Shown here: positions 22,147 to 34,029 of the stretch, piece after piece | Position numbering within the stretch: the stretch's first letter is position 1 | How the letters are laid out: each line of letters starts with the position of its first letter | NCBI GenBank assembly: GCA_027625915.1 | Contig: JANTQA010000032.1 | Span: 9,300,001 to 9,364,000, forward strand | Length of the DNA stretch: 64,000 bases | DNA from: Anaeramoeba flamelloides | Taxonomy: Eukaryota; Metamonada; Anaeramoebidae | Direction of reading: 5' to 3' | The notes under the pieces: generated by a model | What the model saw: only the letters and a program-made list of their open reading frames with translations | What the model was told of the DNA's origin: nothing | Databases searched by the model: none | Program-made: the position numbers and the translations under genes

Positions 22147-22703
22147 GATGACTTATTTCAAAACAAAAATAAATTTGTCGAGGAAAAATTAAAAAAAAAT
22201 AAAAAAGAATATATTTAATAATCCACTTTTCAAACATTTGTGGATTCTTGAAAAGAACTCCAATTTTAATTTTTTTTATTTTATAAAAATGTCCAAAAGT
22301 GACAAATATCAAACAATAGATCACTTAATAATCAATAGATCAAGTTGGTTATAAACTATTTTTAAAAAATATTTATTGTAAAAAAAAATAAACTTTTACT
22401 TTAATATTAGTTTTTTTTACAGGAGAAATAAAGGAATTTTTGTTTGAAACATAAAATTAGACTGTTTTATTTGAAAAAATAAATTACTAATTTCAAAAGA
22501 TTTAAAAATAATTTTCAATTAAATTGAATTCAAATTTTCACCTGAATTCATTAAAGTTGATAATTTGTTTATCAATAATAATAGTTTATTTATATTCCAT
22601 TTAAAAAAAGAAAAAGAAAATAAAACTCAAACGAAAAAAAAAAAAAAAGAAACAAAAAATGTTAATATTATTGAAAAATTAAAAAGAATTTGAATTATTT
22701 TCA

Positions 22704-24485
22704 TTATAGCCAGTATTTAAAAGTTCGATCTGAAGAAGTTGAAATGATGAATTTTGAATTATTTGCAACATCTATATCTGTGATTCTACCCGAGTGTCCC
22801 TTCAAATTGGAAATCAATGACCAATTATGTGAAGCCCAAATTTTTATTGTATTGTCAAAACTAGAGGAAACCAAATAATTTCCGTAATTTTTTTCAAACT
22901 GTAATGAAGATACTAAAGAAGAATGTGCAGGTATTGTGTAAAGTGTATTTTTTTTCCTTAAATCCCAAATCTTTATGCTTGAGTCTTTACTTCCAGAGGC
23001 TAGATGGAACCCATTTGGAGAAAAATCCAAACCTATTACCTTTTGGGTATGTCCATTAAATTGTAAGATTGATCTTCCAATTCTCAAATCCCAGACAACA
23101 ACAAGGCCATCCTCGCCCGCAGAGCTAGTTAAAGATCCGTCAGGATGGAAAACTAAATTATAAATTTCGTGCCTATGGCCATATTGCGTATAAATACATT
23201 GCTGGGTATTTAAATCCCATAGTTTCCATGAATGATCAAAGGAGCAAGATCCCAACCAAAGACCGGATGGGTGGAAATTGACCTTAACCACTCGGTTTTC
23301 ATGCCCCTTTAGGCAACTAATTGGGTTTTTTTTATTAATATTCCATAAGGCTATCGTGTCGTCCATCGAACAAGAAGCAAAATGTAAGTTATTTAAAGTT
23401 TCATCTTCTTCATCGTTTTCTTTATTATTTTGATTATTATTTTCGATTTTCATTTCAATATCACTCGACTCGCTATCTTCTTCATTTGAGAATTCGTCTT
23501 CCTCTTGGCTTTCTTTGGATTCTGATCGCTTTTGCTTTTGCTTTTTCTTTTTTTTTTCATGAAGATCAACCAAAGGAGTAAGATCAATATTCTTATTCTG
23601 GGAATAAAATTTTACATCTGAAACAAAATCTTGGTGCCATTTATAAGTTTTGAGCGCTTGCCATTTTTCAGTCGACCAAAGCTGGATGTTGTTTGACCAA
23701 CTTCCGATTAGCACACCTTGGCTGTCGGACGAAATCGAAACACATGATAGCGTTCTTGGCTCGCCATGAATACTTTGATCTAATTCAAAATTATTTACTT
23801 TATTAATTGAATTCGAAATTTGCTTTTGTAAAAAAGTAATTTGTTTTCTTTGGTAATTGTTGTTTAATTGTTTTGTTTCTGATTCTGTTTCTGTTTGTAT
23901 TTCTTTTTGTTTCTCGTTTTCAATCTTAATTTTAATTCCCTTGTTTTTTTCTTCTTCTAATTTCTTTTCTTTTTCCAGCTCGTTTTCTCTTATTTGCCTC
24001 AAATATTTGTGGTAATTGTCTTTTTCGAATTTGATTCTTTTTGTTGACCTTTGTAAACTAAATTTTGCGATTTTGATTCGAAAATCAAGCAGCTCAGACG
24101 GCCCCTCAATTAAATAGACCTTTCTCAAATGTTGCTCTCGCAGATTTCTTAATTTTTGCTTGTGCAATTCCAAACGCTGCTTTTTTTGTTCTTCGGTTTC
24201 ATCAAGATCAATTACTTTGGACAACGCTTGCCGAAGCCTTGATCTTCTTTGTAAGGGGATCTCACCAAATAAACAAATTGGCTCACCTAACGCCCTCAAT
24301 TCTCGTTGCACATCAATATCAGCTGTAGGGATCGCGATCCTGTCAATTTTTTGTTGTAAATGGATCTTTCTTAGCAATTCTTGCTTGTGCCTTTCTTCTT
24401 CAGAATCTTCTTCGCTACTTGAAGTTAAGTCTTCGTTTTCCTCTCCAATAGGCACTCTGGATTCATAAATAAGTTGGTTGTTCAT
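22704..24485 (-). CDS. PRPF4: U4/U6 snRNP protein PRPF4 (Prp4-like, WD40)
   Basis: A single-exon gene of 593 residues starting at ATG 24485. Residues about 50-95 hold the splicing-factor motif (SFM) with DVQRELRALGEPICLFGE, which marks PRPF4. Residues about 258-593 carry seven WD40 repeats; clear blades include LWDLNTQQCIY, VVWDLRIGRS, KIWDLRKKN and a final FKYWL. A Glu/Ser/Lys-rich insert of about 55 residues lies between blades 1 and 2, and another charged stretch at 150-215. Human PRPF4 is about 520 residues, so the inserts explain the extra length. It binds the U4/U6 duplex with PRPF3 in the tri-snRNP. The base composition is less AT-rich than the surroundings, as expected for a conserved gene. 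It converges on no neighbour; the LINE lies 550 bp downstream. Confidence 0.95.
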   Translation of the reverse strand: MNNQLIYESRVPIGEENEDLTSSSEEDSEEERHKQELLRKIHLQQKIDRIAIPTADIDVQRELRALGEPICLFGEIPLQRRSRLRQALSKVIDLDETEEQKKQRLELHKQKLRNLREQHLRKVYLIEGPSELLDFRIKIAKFSLQRSTKRIKFEKDNYHKYLRQIRENELEKEKKLEEEKNKGIKIKIENEKQKEIQTETESETKQLNNNYQRKQITFLQKQISNSINKVNNFELDQSIHGEPRTLSCVSISSDSQGVLIGSWSNNIQLWSTEKWQALKTYKWHQDFVSDVKFYSQNKNIDLTPLVDLHEKKKKKQKQKRSESKESQEEDEFSNEEDSESSDIEMKIENNNQNNKENDEEDETLNNLHFASCSMDDTIALWNINKKNPISCLKGHENRVVKVNFHPSGLWLGSCSFDHSWKLWDLNTQQCIYTQYGHRHEIYNLVFHPDGSLTSSAGEDGLVVVWDLRIGRSILQFNGHTQKVIGLDFSPNGFHLASGSKDSSIKIWDLRKKNTLYTIPAHSSLVSSLQFEKNYGNYLVSSSFDNTIKIWASHNWSLISNLKGHSGRITDIDVANNSKFIISTSSDRTFKYWL

Positions 24486-25561
24486 TGAATTAAAGTTTAA
24501 TTTTACTCCTTCTTTGAATTTAATAATATGGTTTAAGCTTGTTTTTGGAATTATGAAAAGAGAAGAAGATAATTAAGCAAACAAAACAATAAATTTAAGA
24601 AACTAACTAACAGACTGGTATTAAGTTTTTTTGAAAAAACGATTTCAAAAGAAAAAAAATGAGTTTTTGGAATTTACAATTAAGGTAACCATGTTTTCTC
24701 ATTTTGTTTCAAAACTTTTTAGTAAATTTTTTTTTAATAATGATGTGATTAGAGTATTATGGGTCCTTTTAAATCATGAATTAAATTCTTGTGTTTCATT
24801 TAAATTGTAGAAAATGTGAAATCAAGTTGGTATATATCTTTTAAAAACTTTTTTTGGTATTTGACTGTTATTTGGGAAAAAGGGTCTTCTTCTTTTTTAT
24901 TTCGCTTTTAGTGAGGAATTTTTCAGGAAAGAGATTGTAATTTGTGATTTTTCTTTTTTTGTTTGGAACTTTTTTTATGCTTTATATGCGTCAACTTTGG
25001 ATAATAAATGAACCCAATATTTCAGAATTACAAAAAAATAGATAATCAGATGAAATTTTGTTCATTTTAAGTTTCAAATATCAAATAAAATATAAATATT
25101 TTGACCGTCCAAATATACTCATGTAAAATCACTTACAAAAATTTTAAATATTCTATAATTTTCGAAGAAATTCAATCATTTGAAATTGTTATTATATGAA
25201 AGTGTTATTATTAATATATATATTTTTAGACTGTAAATTAAAAGTTAGAGAAAAAAAAAAAGATTTAAATTGTTTTTCATTTTTTATTTTTGAAAAGATT
25301 ATTAAAAATTTTGACCAAGTAAATAAATTAAAAAAAAAGATAGGCTTTGTTACAAATAATTTGAATCTGTTTTTTGTAAAAAAAAAAAATTAAAAAAAAA
25401 TCAATAAATAAATAAAAGAAAGAAAGAAAGAAAGAAAAAATCACAAATGAAAAATTGAATAATATTTTCAATTTTCATAAAAAAATTAAAAAATGAAAAA
25501 AGGACAAAGAATATTGATATAAAGTAGTTTATAAAAAAAATCCGTTGCTTTCAATGACTTG
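24486..25561. other. AT-rich spacer, no gene seen
   Basis: Region upstream of PRPF4 and downstream of the WW-domain gene. It contains a short (GAAA)n run near 25415-25435. A plus-strand Lys/Phe-rich frame at 25196-25393 looks like chance. Confidence 0.5.
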
Positions 25562-27034
25562 TTACCATTTTCTTTTTATAATTTGTGGGTTATGATGTGT
25601 TCCTCTTTGAGGCAAAGACCAGTGTGTTGTTTGGTTATTATGATTCTTGTAATAAACCCTTCCATCGTTTGTAAGGCATTTTTCCCATCCTGAAGGTAAT
25701 ACTGGTTGCTGGATATAATTCCTAGACATGCTTACAAATGTATTAATAGGTGATGAATTGTATCTGTTTACGCCACCACCCATTCTCCCCCTTCCCATTA
25801 AATTGCTGTTCATCCCCATTCCCGTTCCCATTCGGTTGGTATTCATCCCCATACCAGATCCTAGACTTGTTGTTTTCATCCCCATTCCCATTCCCATTCC
25901 CATTCTATTGTTATTCATACCCCTGTTATTGTTCATCCCCATGTTGTTATTCATTCCCATTCCCATTCCCATTCTATTGTTATTCATTCCCATGTTATTA
26001 TTCATCCCCATGGTATTATTCATTCCCATGTTGTTATTCATTCCCATGTTGTTATTCATCCCCATGTTGTTGTTCATCCCCATGTTGTTGTTCATCCCCA
26101 TGTTATTGTTCATATTTCCCATTCTGTTATTCATTTCACCCATTACTTGATTTAGGGTTTGATTCATTTTTGGGTTTGTTTGTTTTGTTTGTAACTGATT
26201 CAATGAAATATTATTATCTTGTGATTTATTTTGAACAAGGTTTTTAAAACTTTTATTTTGAATAAAATTTTTAAGGATTGAGTTTTGGTTTATGTTTTGA
26301 TTCAATCCCAAACCCATTCCTATTTCATGTTCCGTCTTGGTATTAATTCCTTGTTTTTCATTTTGCTGGGTTTGCTGGGTTTGTTGGATTTGGACATTTT
26401 GTTGGGTTTGCTGGGTTTGAACATTTTGTTGGTTTTGGACATTTTGTACGTTTTGTAAATTTTGATTTTGTACGTTTTGTACATTTTGTACATTCTGTAC
26501 ATTTTGTACATTTTGTACGTTTTGTACATTCTGTACATTCTGTACGTTTTGTAGGTTTTGAACATTTTGATTTTGTACGTTTTGTATATTCTGTACATTC
26601 TGTACATTTTGTAGATTCTGTACATTCTGTACGTTTTGTACATTTTGTACATTTTGTTGGTTTTGAATATTTTGATTTTTTACGTTTTGTAGATTTTGAT
26701 TTTGGACATTTTGTATGTTTTGTTGACTTTGTACATTCTGCGTATTTTGTAAATTCTGGGTGTTTTGTATTTTTTGTGGTGGTAACTCCATATTTTGAAG
26801 ACTAAAATTCATCATTTTATTTGAAATATTATTTAAATTTGGATTGGTAACTTTTTGGCCCATTCCTCCACCCATTCCTCCTCTTCCGCCTGATTGGTTC
26901 ATTGAAAATTGTTTAAATCTTGTTTGTAGTGGAGAATTATTTGGAGATCTTTGTTGTTTTTGTTGATTTTGTCTTTTTTCTAATGCAAAATTCTTTAAAC
27001 GACTCTTTGGCTTTACTTTTGGTGGCCCACCCAT
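25562..27034 (-). CDS. Q/N-rich low-complexity protein with C-terminal WW domain
   Basis: The first ATG in frame is at 27034 (490 residues). The frame stays open a little further, up to a CTTAG that could be a splice acceptor, so a small upstream exon is possible. Order of parts: a short basic N-terminus (PPKVKPKSRLKNF), a Gly/Met-rich patch, a long tract of NVQ tripeptides mixed with QNLQ and QTQQ, then a tract of MGMNNN repeats, and near the C-terminus a WW domain (LPSGWEKCLTNDGRVYYKNH with a second Trp in THWSLPQ). WW domains bind proline-rich peptides. The repeats look prion-like or condensate-forming. The WW fold and the two Trp are seen; the biological role is not known. The middle repeat tract gives long open frames on other frames too, which are artefacts. 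Confidence 0.8.
   Translation of the reverse strand: MGGPPKVKPKSRLKNFALEKRQNQQKQQRSPNNSPLQTRFKQFSMNQSGGRGGMGGGMGQKVTNPNLNNISNKMMNFSLQNMELPPQKIQNTQNLQNTQNVQSQQNIQNVQNQNLQNVKNQNIQNQQNVQNVQNVQNVQNLQNVQNVQNIQNVQNQNVQNLQNVQNVQNVQNVQNVQNVQNVQNVQNVQNQNLQNVQNVQNQQNVQTQQTQQNVQIQQTQQTQQNEKQGINTKTEHEIGMGLGLNQNINQNSILKNFIQNKSFKNLVQNKSQDNNISLNQLQTKQTNPKMNQTLNQVMGEMNNRMGNMNNNMGMNNNMGMNNNMGMNNNMGMNNNMGMNNTMGMNNNMGMNNNRMGMGMGMNNNMGMNNNRGMNNNRMGMGMGMGMKTTSLGSGMGMNTNRMGTGMGMNSNLMGRGRMGGGVNRYNSSPINTFVSMSRNYIQQPVLPSGWEKCLTNDGRVYYKNHNNQTTHWSLPQRGTHHNPQIIKRKW
25870..26115 (-). repeat. Tandem repeat coding MGMNNN
   Basis: An 18-21-bp unit repeated about ten times, coding MGMNNN with small variants, inside the WW-domain gene. 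Confidence 0.8.
26440..26760 (-). repeat. Tandem repeat coding NVQ/NLQ
   Basis: A 9-bp unit, AATGTACAA/G, repeated more than 20 times with variants that give NLQ, NIQ and QNQ. It lies in the WW-domain gene. Confidence 0.8.
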
Positions 27035-27254
27035 TCCTTTTTGTGGATAACTAAGCAATAATTATAATAAAAAAAATAAAAATAAAATAAAATAAAATAA
27101 AATAAAATATGAGATGGCGGAATTATTAAATATTGAAATATTCAAATCAAATTTGAATTTTTATTATAAAAACCCTTCAAATATTTACAGCTGTATTATA
27201 AAAAATGAGCACTGGTGGTTTCAAAAGGTGTTACTAACAATGTCTAAAAGATTT

Positions 27255-27445
27255 AATCAAACATTTTAAGCTACAATTTTTACACACCCTAGTCATCTCT
27301 TTTTTAAAACAGCTGTACTATTATTTCTTTTAATAATTTCAACCAAAAGAAGATCATTTTCATATTATCATTTTTAGAGGGTAAGTCACTTTCTATGTCA
27401 CAAGAAAATACACGATAGTCACTATACCCTTCACTGATTTTGTTG
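27255..27445 (+). repeat. Dispersed repeat family A, copy A4 (3' part)
   Basis: Contains the CAACCAAAAGAAG...TCATTTTCA block, the GGGTAAGTCACTT block and the ATACCCTTCA ending seen in A1 and A2. The 5' part is missing. Confidence 0.5.
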
Positions 27446-28239
27446 GCATTGTTTATCAATTTTAAATATTAAATTTTTTCTTCTCAGCTTTGCTTTTCCA
27501 ATTATTTAAAGAAAAGATATGTTCGGTTTATAATACTGTCAAAGTTATAATGATGATAAAAATTACTAAATATAGTGTGGTGGCTCTGAAAAACTCGAAG
27601 TACTATCTTTTGATATTACTCTCTTCCCTTCAATATAAATAAATAAAAATTAAAATTTTTTTTGGTTTAAAGCATTCTCCAAGTAATATAAATAGAAAGG
27701 GTTTTAATAAATCATTGTTTTGTTCTTTTTGTACAAACTTTCGTTTTTAGTTTTTTTATTTAGTCAAGAGTTCAATAAATATCCAGGGCAACAAAACAAA
27801 AGGAATTTATCTGAAGGATGGAATTGTTGAATGATTTTCAGTTTTTGAAAATAGACATGAATTTTCAAGTGACTTAGAATTGGACATATATTTACTTGGT
27901 AATGGGAAAAATAGTCGGATACAAAACAAGATAAAAGAAAAAGAAAAACCAAACAAAAAAAATCAAATAGAAAAAATAATACCAAATAGAGGGAAAAGGG
28001 GATATGTGAAAGTTTCCACTCGACCTTTACTTAATGTAAAAAAAATCAAAAGAGGCAATAGAGTCATTTTAATAAAGTTAAAACTTTTTTTTTTTATAAT
28101 TTTATCAGAATTAAAATTTTTTATGAGTTTTGTGTTTTAATAAAGTGAAAACTTTTTTTTTAAAAAAAGTACTTTCCTTCTTCAACCACAACACCTACAC
28201 CACATTTAAAGGTTGGTTCTTCACTTTTTTAAAATAGAA
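27446..28239. other. AT-rich spacer, no gene seen
   Basis: A plus-strand Lys-rich frame at 27880-28140 has no family resemblance. Nothing else notable. Confidence 0.45.
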
Positions 28240-29012
28240 AACTTTCAAAAAAGTTTTAATTCTGAAAAAGTTTTCACTTTTCTAAAATACTGTTAATTAC
28301 AAAATAAAAAGATCAAAATTTTCATTCATCTTTCCAAAAAATACACACCTCTGAAGAATTAATACAAATCATCAAAGTTCCCAATTATTTAAGGGGGAAA
28401 TTAAGAATTTAAGCTTCTTGATGAAAGTAAAAAATTTGAAAAGTTACCTTACTGTTGAGAGAAAAATGGTTGGACAGCATTTTTAATTGGGAACATTACT
28501 GAAATTGATTTTTAATTTCAATCATTTGTGAAATAACTAAAGAAAATAACAATAATCTACTTCTTAGAATAACGATTAATGTGATTCTACTTTTTCAAAA
28601 CCTTATCTCTTCTAATCTAAAGCAAGTTTAAAAATTAACATTTTCAGAATTAATAGCAAACTTTACTAAAACTTGGATTTTTGTTAAAATTGCATGATCT
28701 ACTTTAGTTATCAACCATTCAAATGAGTATTCTACACAAATCATAGATTAATGAACTTTTAACACCTTTAAACCTGGATTTATATAAAAGTCACCAAGTT
28801 ATCAATAGGATTTGATTTTCAATTTCAATAATGTTCCCAATTAAAAATGGTGTCCAACCATTTTTTTGTGTCCAACATTTTTCTCTCAACAGTTATTATA
28901 AAATCTTTTTTTGGAAAGCTGAATGAAAATTTTGTTCCGTTTATTTAACAACAAATAATAGAAAACTTGATTAAAGTTTGAAAAAAGTCTTCACTTTTTA
29001 AAACGACTGTAT
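28240..29012. repeat. Fold-back element F1
   Basis: The left arm (28240-28520) is the reverse complement, with indels, of the right arm (28812-29012). Shared blocks: GTTCCCAATTAAAAATG, GTCCAACCATTTTT, CATTTTTCTCTCAACAGT and GGAAAG.TGAATGAAAATTTTG. It could form a long hairpin with a loop of about 290 bp. There is no coding capacity. Confidence 0.6.
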
Positions 29013-29478
29013 CATTTTTTTATTTTTTTTTTTTTCCTTTTTCCAAAAAATTTTCTGTTTGATCTTACTTTTGTCAACTTTTTGAAATTAAAATTCAATA
29101 AAATGCACATATATTCATCATTTTAATCACAACCTGCTTTTATTTTCCTTCTCTTTTAATTTAACTAAGGAGAAAAATGTTGAATGAATTTGAATATAAT
29201 TCATTTGACAAAAAAAAATTTTTCACAGAAGGGGACTTCTACTCTTTTTGTGCCTTTACTACTACTTTACTTTCAATTTTTATCTTTTTTGTTTGAAAAA
29301 TAAAATTTTTTTTTTAGATGCAATTATTGGTTGGTTTTTGTGTTGTCTTGAGAAATATTTTGAAATGAATCTGTAACAAAAATTCAGAAAATGATCGTGT
29401 CGAAAAAAAAAAACTCAGAAACAAAAAAAGAAAGAAACCAAACAAAAATGCAAAGTAAGAATGGAAATCATTGAATGT

Positions 29479-30747
29479 TTACTCTTTGGGTGCAAACAAT
29501 CCAGGTAACAGCAAAGATCCGCCATTGACTCCGTTTTCTGTAAGCTTGCCACCAAGCAATTGAGAAAAGATTGGTAGGTTGCAGATCTTTAAAACACAGC
29601 TCAAAGTACCGGCTTCGTTCCCAGAATTAAAAAACTTCATATTGATTGGGATTTGCATATCTTTTTGGAGATCTTCTGTGATCACTTCTCGAAAATTAAG
29701 GTCAAGCTCACCAAGAACCTCAGATTCAGAGCCACGTGTTTGGTGCTTCATTGAAATCCTTATTGCGCCATTCAAAAGCTCTTTTAATGAGCTTTTGATC
29801 ATTAGCCTTTTAAAAGGCGATCTCCAAACAGGATTATTCGTGCCATTAATAGTTGTTGACTTTGTGACTTCGTCTGGCATGGAATATTCTTCAACATAAA
29901 AATACTCGAGAAATACATTAGAGGTCCCATTATTGTTTTTACCAACAACACCCGTAACTTTGACTTGATCAAGGATCGCACTGATTTCACAAACGTTCAC
30001 CATCGATGCCTCAAATGAGAGTCTACCAGCACCCTTTCCTCTTTCCCTCAATAAGTAATCAACTTTAGTGGGTCCTATGAATTTCAAATAAGTTTTTTGA
30101 TTTGGTGTTTGGTGTTTGGTTTTTTTTTTGCGTCAAGCGAAAAAAATGAAGTTTTTTTTTAATTTTGAAAAGAAAGAAAAGTCCAATTTGAAAAATGAAA
30201 AGAAAAATTACCTGTTGCAAGTGTCCAAAGGTCGATCTAAAAACGAATGATTTTAAGGAAAAAGTCGATCGTTTTTCGAAAAGAAATATATAAAAAAAAA
30301 AAAAATTAAAAAAACAAGAGAAAAAATTTTTTTTAGGAATTAATTTTGAATTACCTTCATCATTCCCATAGGATCATCAGAACCAAACCGATCTCTATCA
30401 AAGGCATTGATAGTAAGATACTTTGAAGTCATTCTTTCGAACATTCTCGTTTCATAGGTTATTTGACAAGAGAACTTTTTCCATTCAGGATTTAAGGTCT
30501 TTTTAATATGCTTTGACTTAAACTTTTGTGTACCATCAAAATTTATAACAAGATAGGGATCAGAGGTTCCAGATCTAAGATGGTAGTATGTTAGTTTCAG
30601 GAAGTTATGGGAAATTGTTTTTTTTAACCTTGTTAGTTTTTAGAAATGTGCTTAGAAAGAAGATTTATTTTTGGTTTCTTACCTATCACAAGCCATCATA
30701 TTGGAACCCTTGAAATTTGTTAAAGTTACATTAAAAAAATGTGTCAT
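29479..30747 (-). CDS. Tandem C2-domain protein (four exons)
   Basis: Exons 30747-30683, 30574-30355, 30236-30212 and 30074-29479 join in frame to 301 residues; all introns are GTAA...AG. Residues 1-95 form a C2 domain: LTNFKGSNMMACDRSGTSDP, then KFKSKHIKKTLNPEWKKF, then INAFDRDRFGSDDPMG. The Asp residues at D21, D27 and in the FDRDRFGSDD loop are the usual calcium ligands, so this C2 is probably calcium-binding. Exon 3 is only 25 nt (IDLWTLAT). Residues about 150-270 hold a second C2-like domain (VKVTGVV...NPVWRSPF...GELDLNF) in which the first Asp pair is replaced (GTSNVF), so it probably does not bind calcium. Such proteins bind membranes, often in response to calcium. No closer family name is justified. 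Confidence 0.85.
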
Positions 30748-32339
30748 TTTCGCTAAAATACTTTTTAGGTGTAAAAATTTAAAAAATGTGAAAATGAAAA
30801 AATCATATTTTGGTCTAAATTTGAGATTTAGTTTTGAATTTTCTTATTCTTCTGAGATTTATCGTCTTTGATAGAACTTTTTTCTTCTTTTTTTATTTTG
30901 TCTTTTGGAAAGAAAGGAATTTTCACATTTTTTTTAAATTGTTATATTTGACTAGTTGTTTAAGGACTACGTTTTTCGGTGAAAACAGTGAAATAATACA
31001 TAAAATCACCCTTGAATAAGTTATGTAATCCAAGTAATATTTATCCAAGTAGAATTTCTTTTCGAAAAAATGTGAAATTTTCACAAATTCAACAATTTTC
31101 ACAATTTTTACCTTGTTAGATCATGCTAAATTTTGATTTTAATATTTTAGAATTTCCATTTCAACTTTCGGAACTTACAGTATTTTCTAGAGCTGTTCTA
31201 TGCCTTATTTAAATTTACTTTTAAGGGTTTGAAATGTTCCAAAATTTGAAATGCACTTGAAAATCCCCAAAAGCCATTTTTTGCAATTATTTTTTTTGTT
31301 ATTTTCAATTTTCCTTTTCATTTGAATAAAAAAGAAAAATAGTCTTCGGAAAAAGGTAAGGATGACAAAAAATGTTTTTTTTTTTTTGTCCAATTTCTTC
31401 AGTGTGAAATTTTTTTTTGAGAAGCGAAAGTGAAATAACACAATTACTCAAACCCCCTAAGGGTGGTAAGGTAGTCCTTAAAGTTCGTAATTTACTAACG
31501 TACCAGTGCAACAAATGAATAAATTCTGAACTTATAACCATATATTTTAGGAGAATTGTTACCCTTGTTATTCATAAGGTTTAGGAACTACGATTAAGTC
31601 CAAAAAACTAAAATAGAGAATTACATGGGATGGTCAAGATATTTTTACCAAATATTGTGTTTTTTCAAAAAGAAGAATCACAATTTGAAATTTAATAGAG
31701 GAAGAGGGTGCAACATAACACACGAAGTTTAACGATAAATTAAATCAAAATAATTTCAAATGAGAAAAGTTGAACAACTTTGAAAAAATATTATTTTGTA
31801 TTTAGATTTTGCTTTTTTGACCCAAAAGGAAATCTTCATCATAATTATTTTAAACTCATCAACTATCTGAATGGCTAATTTACTGTTACTCTTTTATATT
31901 GACTCAATCATAGATTAATGGTATGTAAGTAAAAAAAAACAATAGATTAAGAGTCTTGTACCATAATTTGAAATTTTTTTTATTCATTAACTTTCTTTCA
32001 ACATTTTAACCTTTAAAAGTGGAACTGACTGTAAGACCAATTTTTCTAATATTGTACCAATTTCATATTTAGGCATTTAAAACATTGGATACTAATATAT
32101 TCAACATCCAACAACAACACACTTAAATCTTATACTTTTTGGTTTTTAAATCTATCCCCCCCAGATAAAATATATTTATCTAACAAAATCTAAAAATTAA
32201 TAAAAAAGATTTTAAGTGTTAAATCATTACGATAATAGATAATTTTCGGAAATGGAAAAAAATTCGGATACTTTTAAAGGCTGATTAAAACTGATTATAA
32301 AACTAAAGAACATGTAAATCGCAATAGATATTCAAAAAT
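30748..32339. other. AT-rich spacer with weak repeats
   Basis: No convincing gene. A plus-strand T-rich frame (30834-31019) and minus-strand frames (31205-31541) show no known motifs. A right-end MITE remnant lies at 32013-32035. Confidence 0.45.
32013..32035 (+). repeat. End fragment of the Tc1-type MITE
   Basis: TTTAAAAGTGGAACTGACTG followed by TA matches the right end of the MITEs at 17050-17563. The rest of the element is absent, so it is a remnant or solo end. Confidence 0.6.
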
Positions 32340-33625
32340 ATATATGAAAAAAGATGATATTTCGAAAAAAAGTACCAAGAGCAACGAATTTCGTCTTGGA
32401 TTAGTTATGAAATTTAATTTTGAAAACAACCGGTATTAGTTATAAAGTGTTTCTCTCATACCACTTTTTGAGATTACAAATGTTTTTTTTTTTTTCATTA
32501 CTCAAATAGGCTATTTTTTTTATAAAGAATTTTACAAAACCCTTCCTTGTGTCAAATTCAAAGCTTTCCAAAATAACCACAATTTTGATTAAATTGAATT
32601 TTATTGATTGTGTACTTCAAGAAAAAAAATTGTTTTAAATTGAAGTAGTTTATCCTTTTTGAAACAAAATATAAAAAAGAAATACTTAATTTTTTTTTTT
32701 TAGTCAGGTTTTTTGGGTCCAGAACCTTTTAATTTTTTTTTTATTTCTTGGTTTTTTAGTATTAACCCATTACAGAATTGATTAATATGACAATTATTTA
32801 ATTAGAATACCAATAATATATAAAATAAGTTTTCAAAAACCAAAAAGTAAACATTTTTATTTTATAAAAAAAAATTTTCAAACATATTTCCGAAGATCTT
32901 ATTTTAGAATAATTTTTTTTTAAATTGGTATATGAATTTTTTAAAGTAAAATTTTTCATAACCTGATTGAATTCTGAAATTAATTTATAGAATTTTTACA
33001 TTCTCATATTGGAAATTACTGTTAAAAAACTCAAGATTATTTTCAAGAATGAAAAATGGGTCACGTTTGAGATGATTCTTTTATTCCCCTTAAATAAGTT
33101 TTAAGAATTGTAATTATGGAAAGGGGTTGTATTTTTTGATTACCATTTCTAAATTAGAGTGGTAGGGATATTTATTATCAATTATTAACATATTACATGA
33201 TAACTGGGTTGCAATAAAACTGATTAGAAATATTAATATTTATTAATTTTTTTAGAAGTTGAATTCAATTAAAATTAAATTAAAAAATACAAAGTTTTGT
33301 TTTTTTAAAACCACAAAATTGAAAAAAATAATTAAACAGTTAATTTGACTATTCTCCAGCATTTCGGGATTAAATTGATAAAAATTGATGGAAATTTTGA
33401 GAAATAGTTGATGTGAAAAATATATTTGTAAAGATCCATTGCGGATTCTTTATGAACTTTATTTTGTTTTTAGTTTTCTGTTAGTGAATATCAAATGAAA
33501 AAATTTTTTATGTTATTTTAATTTTTTCTATCAAAAGAAGGGCAATTTCACAAAACCATTTTTGGTTTAAAGACACCCCTTGAGTATAGAGTTAACACAC
33601 AATAAATGGCTAGAGCCTTAAATCA
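32340..33625 (+). repeat. Dispersed repeat family A, copy A3
   Basis: Matches A1 at both ends: AAAGTACCAA..., then the AAATTGAATTTTATTGATTGT block near 32590, and the ATCAAAAGAAGG...TTGAGTAT.GAGTT ending near 33530-33600. It is longer than A1 or A2, so additional sequence is probably inserted in the middle. Confidence 0.5.
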
Positions 33626-34029
33626 AAAAAAAAAAAACTTTCGAATCTAGCAATTATTCCCGAAAATACCGAAAATCGAAAATACCCTAATATTTTTTAA
33701 CCACAAAAAAACACTACTTATACAACTTTTACGAAACCATAGTGCCAATTTACTCAGTTTAAATGTAAATTTTCAATTTTATTTTAGATAAAATTTTTTT
33801 ACTGAAAATATCAAAATTCAAAAAAAATTAAATTTGAGGGATGATATTCAATTCATTTTGTGTGAAAGGGATTGGTATCTTAGATACCTTTAACATTTCT
33901 GATCATTTCGAAATGGTTCTAACCAAATGAGAGAAAAAGCAATTGTAAAGAAAAACATCTTATTGTGTATCATTACCCATAATGTTGTAATCTTAAATAC
34001 AATCCAAAAATAACCGAGTAATATCTATT

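Larger units (their letters stand above)
16169..22150 (-). mobile_element. Decayed LINE (non-LTR) retrotransposon, about 6 kb
   Basis: Reading the minus strand from 22146 gives, in order, a B-box zinc finger, two RRM-like segments, an acidic E/N/K-rich linker, a C-terminal Cys/His zinc-binding motif, an apurinic-endonuclease-like segment, a reverse transcriptase, and a C-terminal Cys/His segment. The 3' end is marked by a 25-nt A run (plus-strand T run 16169-16193). The frames are broken by many frameshifts and stops, so the copy is dead. Two MITEs are inserted at 17050-17250 and 17362-17563, splitting the RT 3' part. The 5' limit is set at the first coding motif; no target-site duplication was found by eye. 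The organisation fits an APE-type (L1-like or related) LINE. Confidence 0.85.

Noticed and set aside
31205-31541. Minus-strand frames as a transposase fragment
   Set aside because: The composition around 31440-31541 is slightly coding-like, but it is short and there is no motif or flanking structure.
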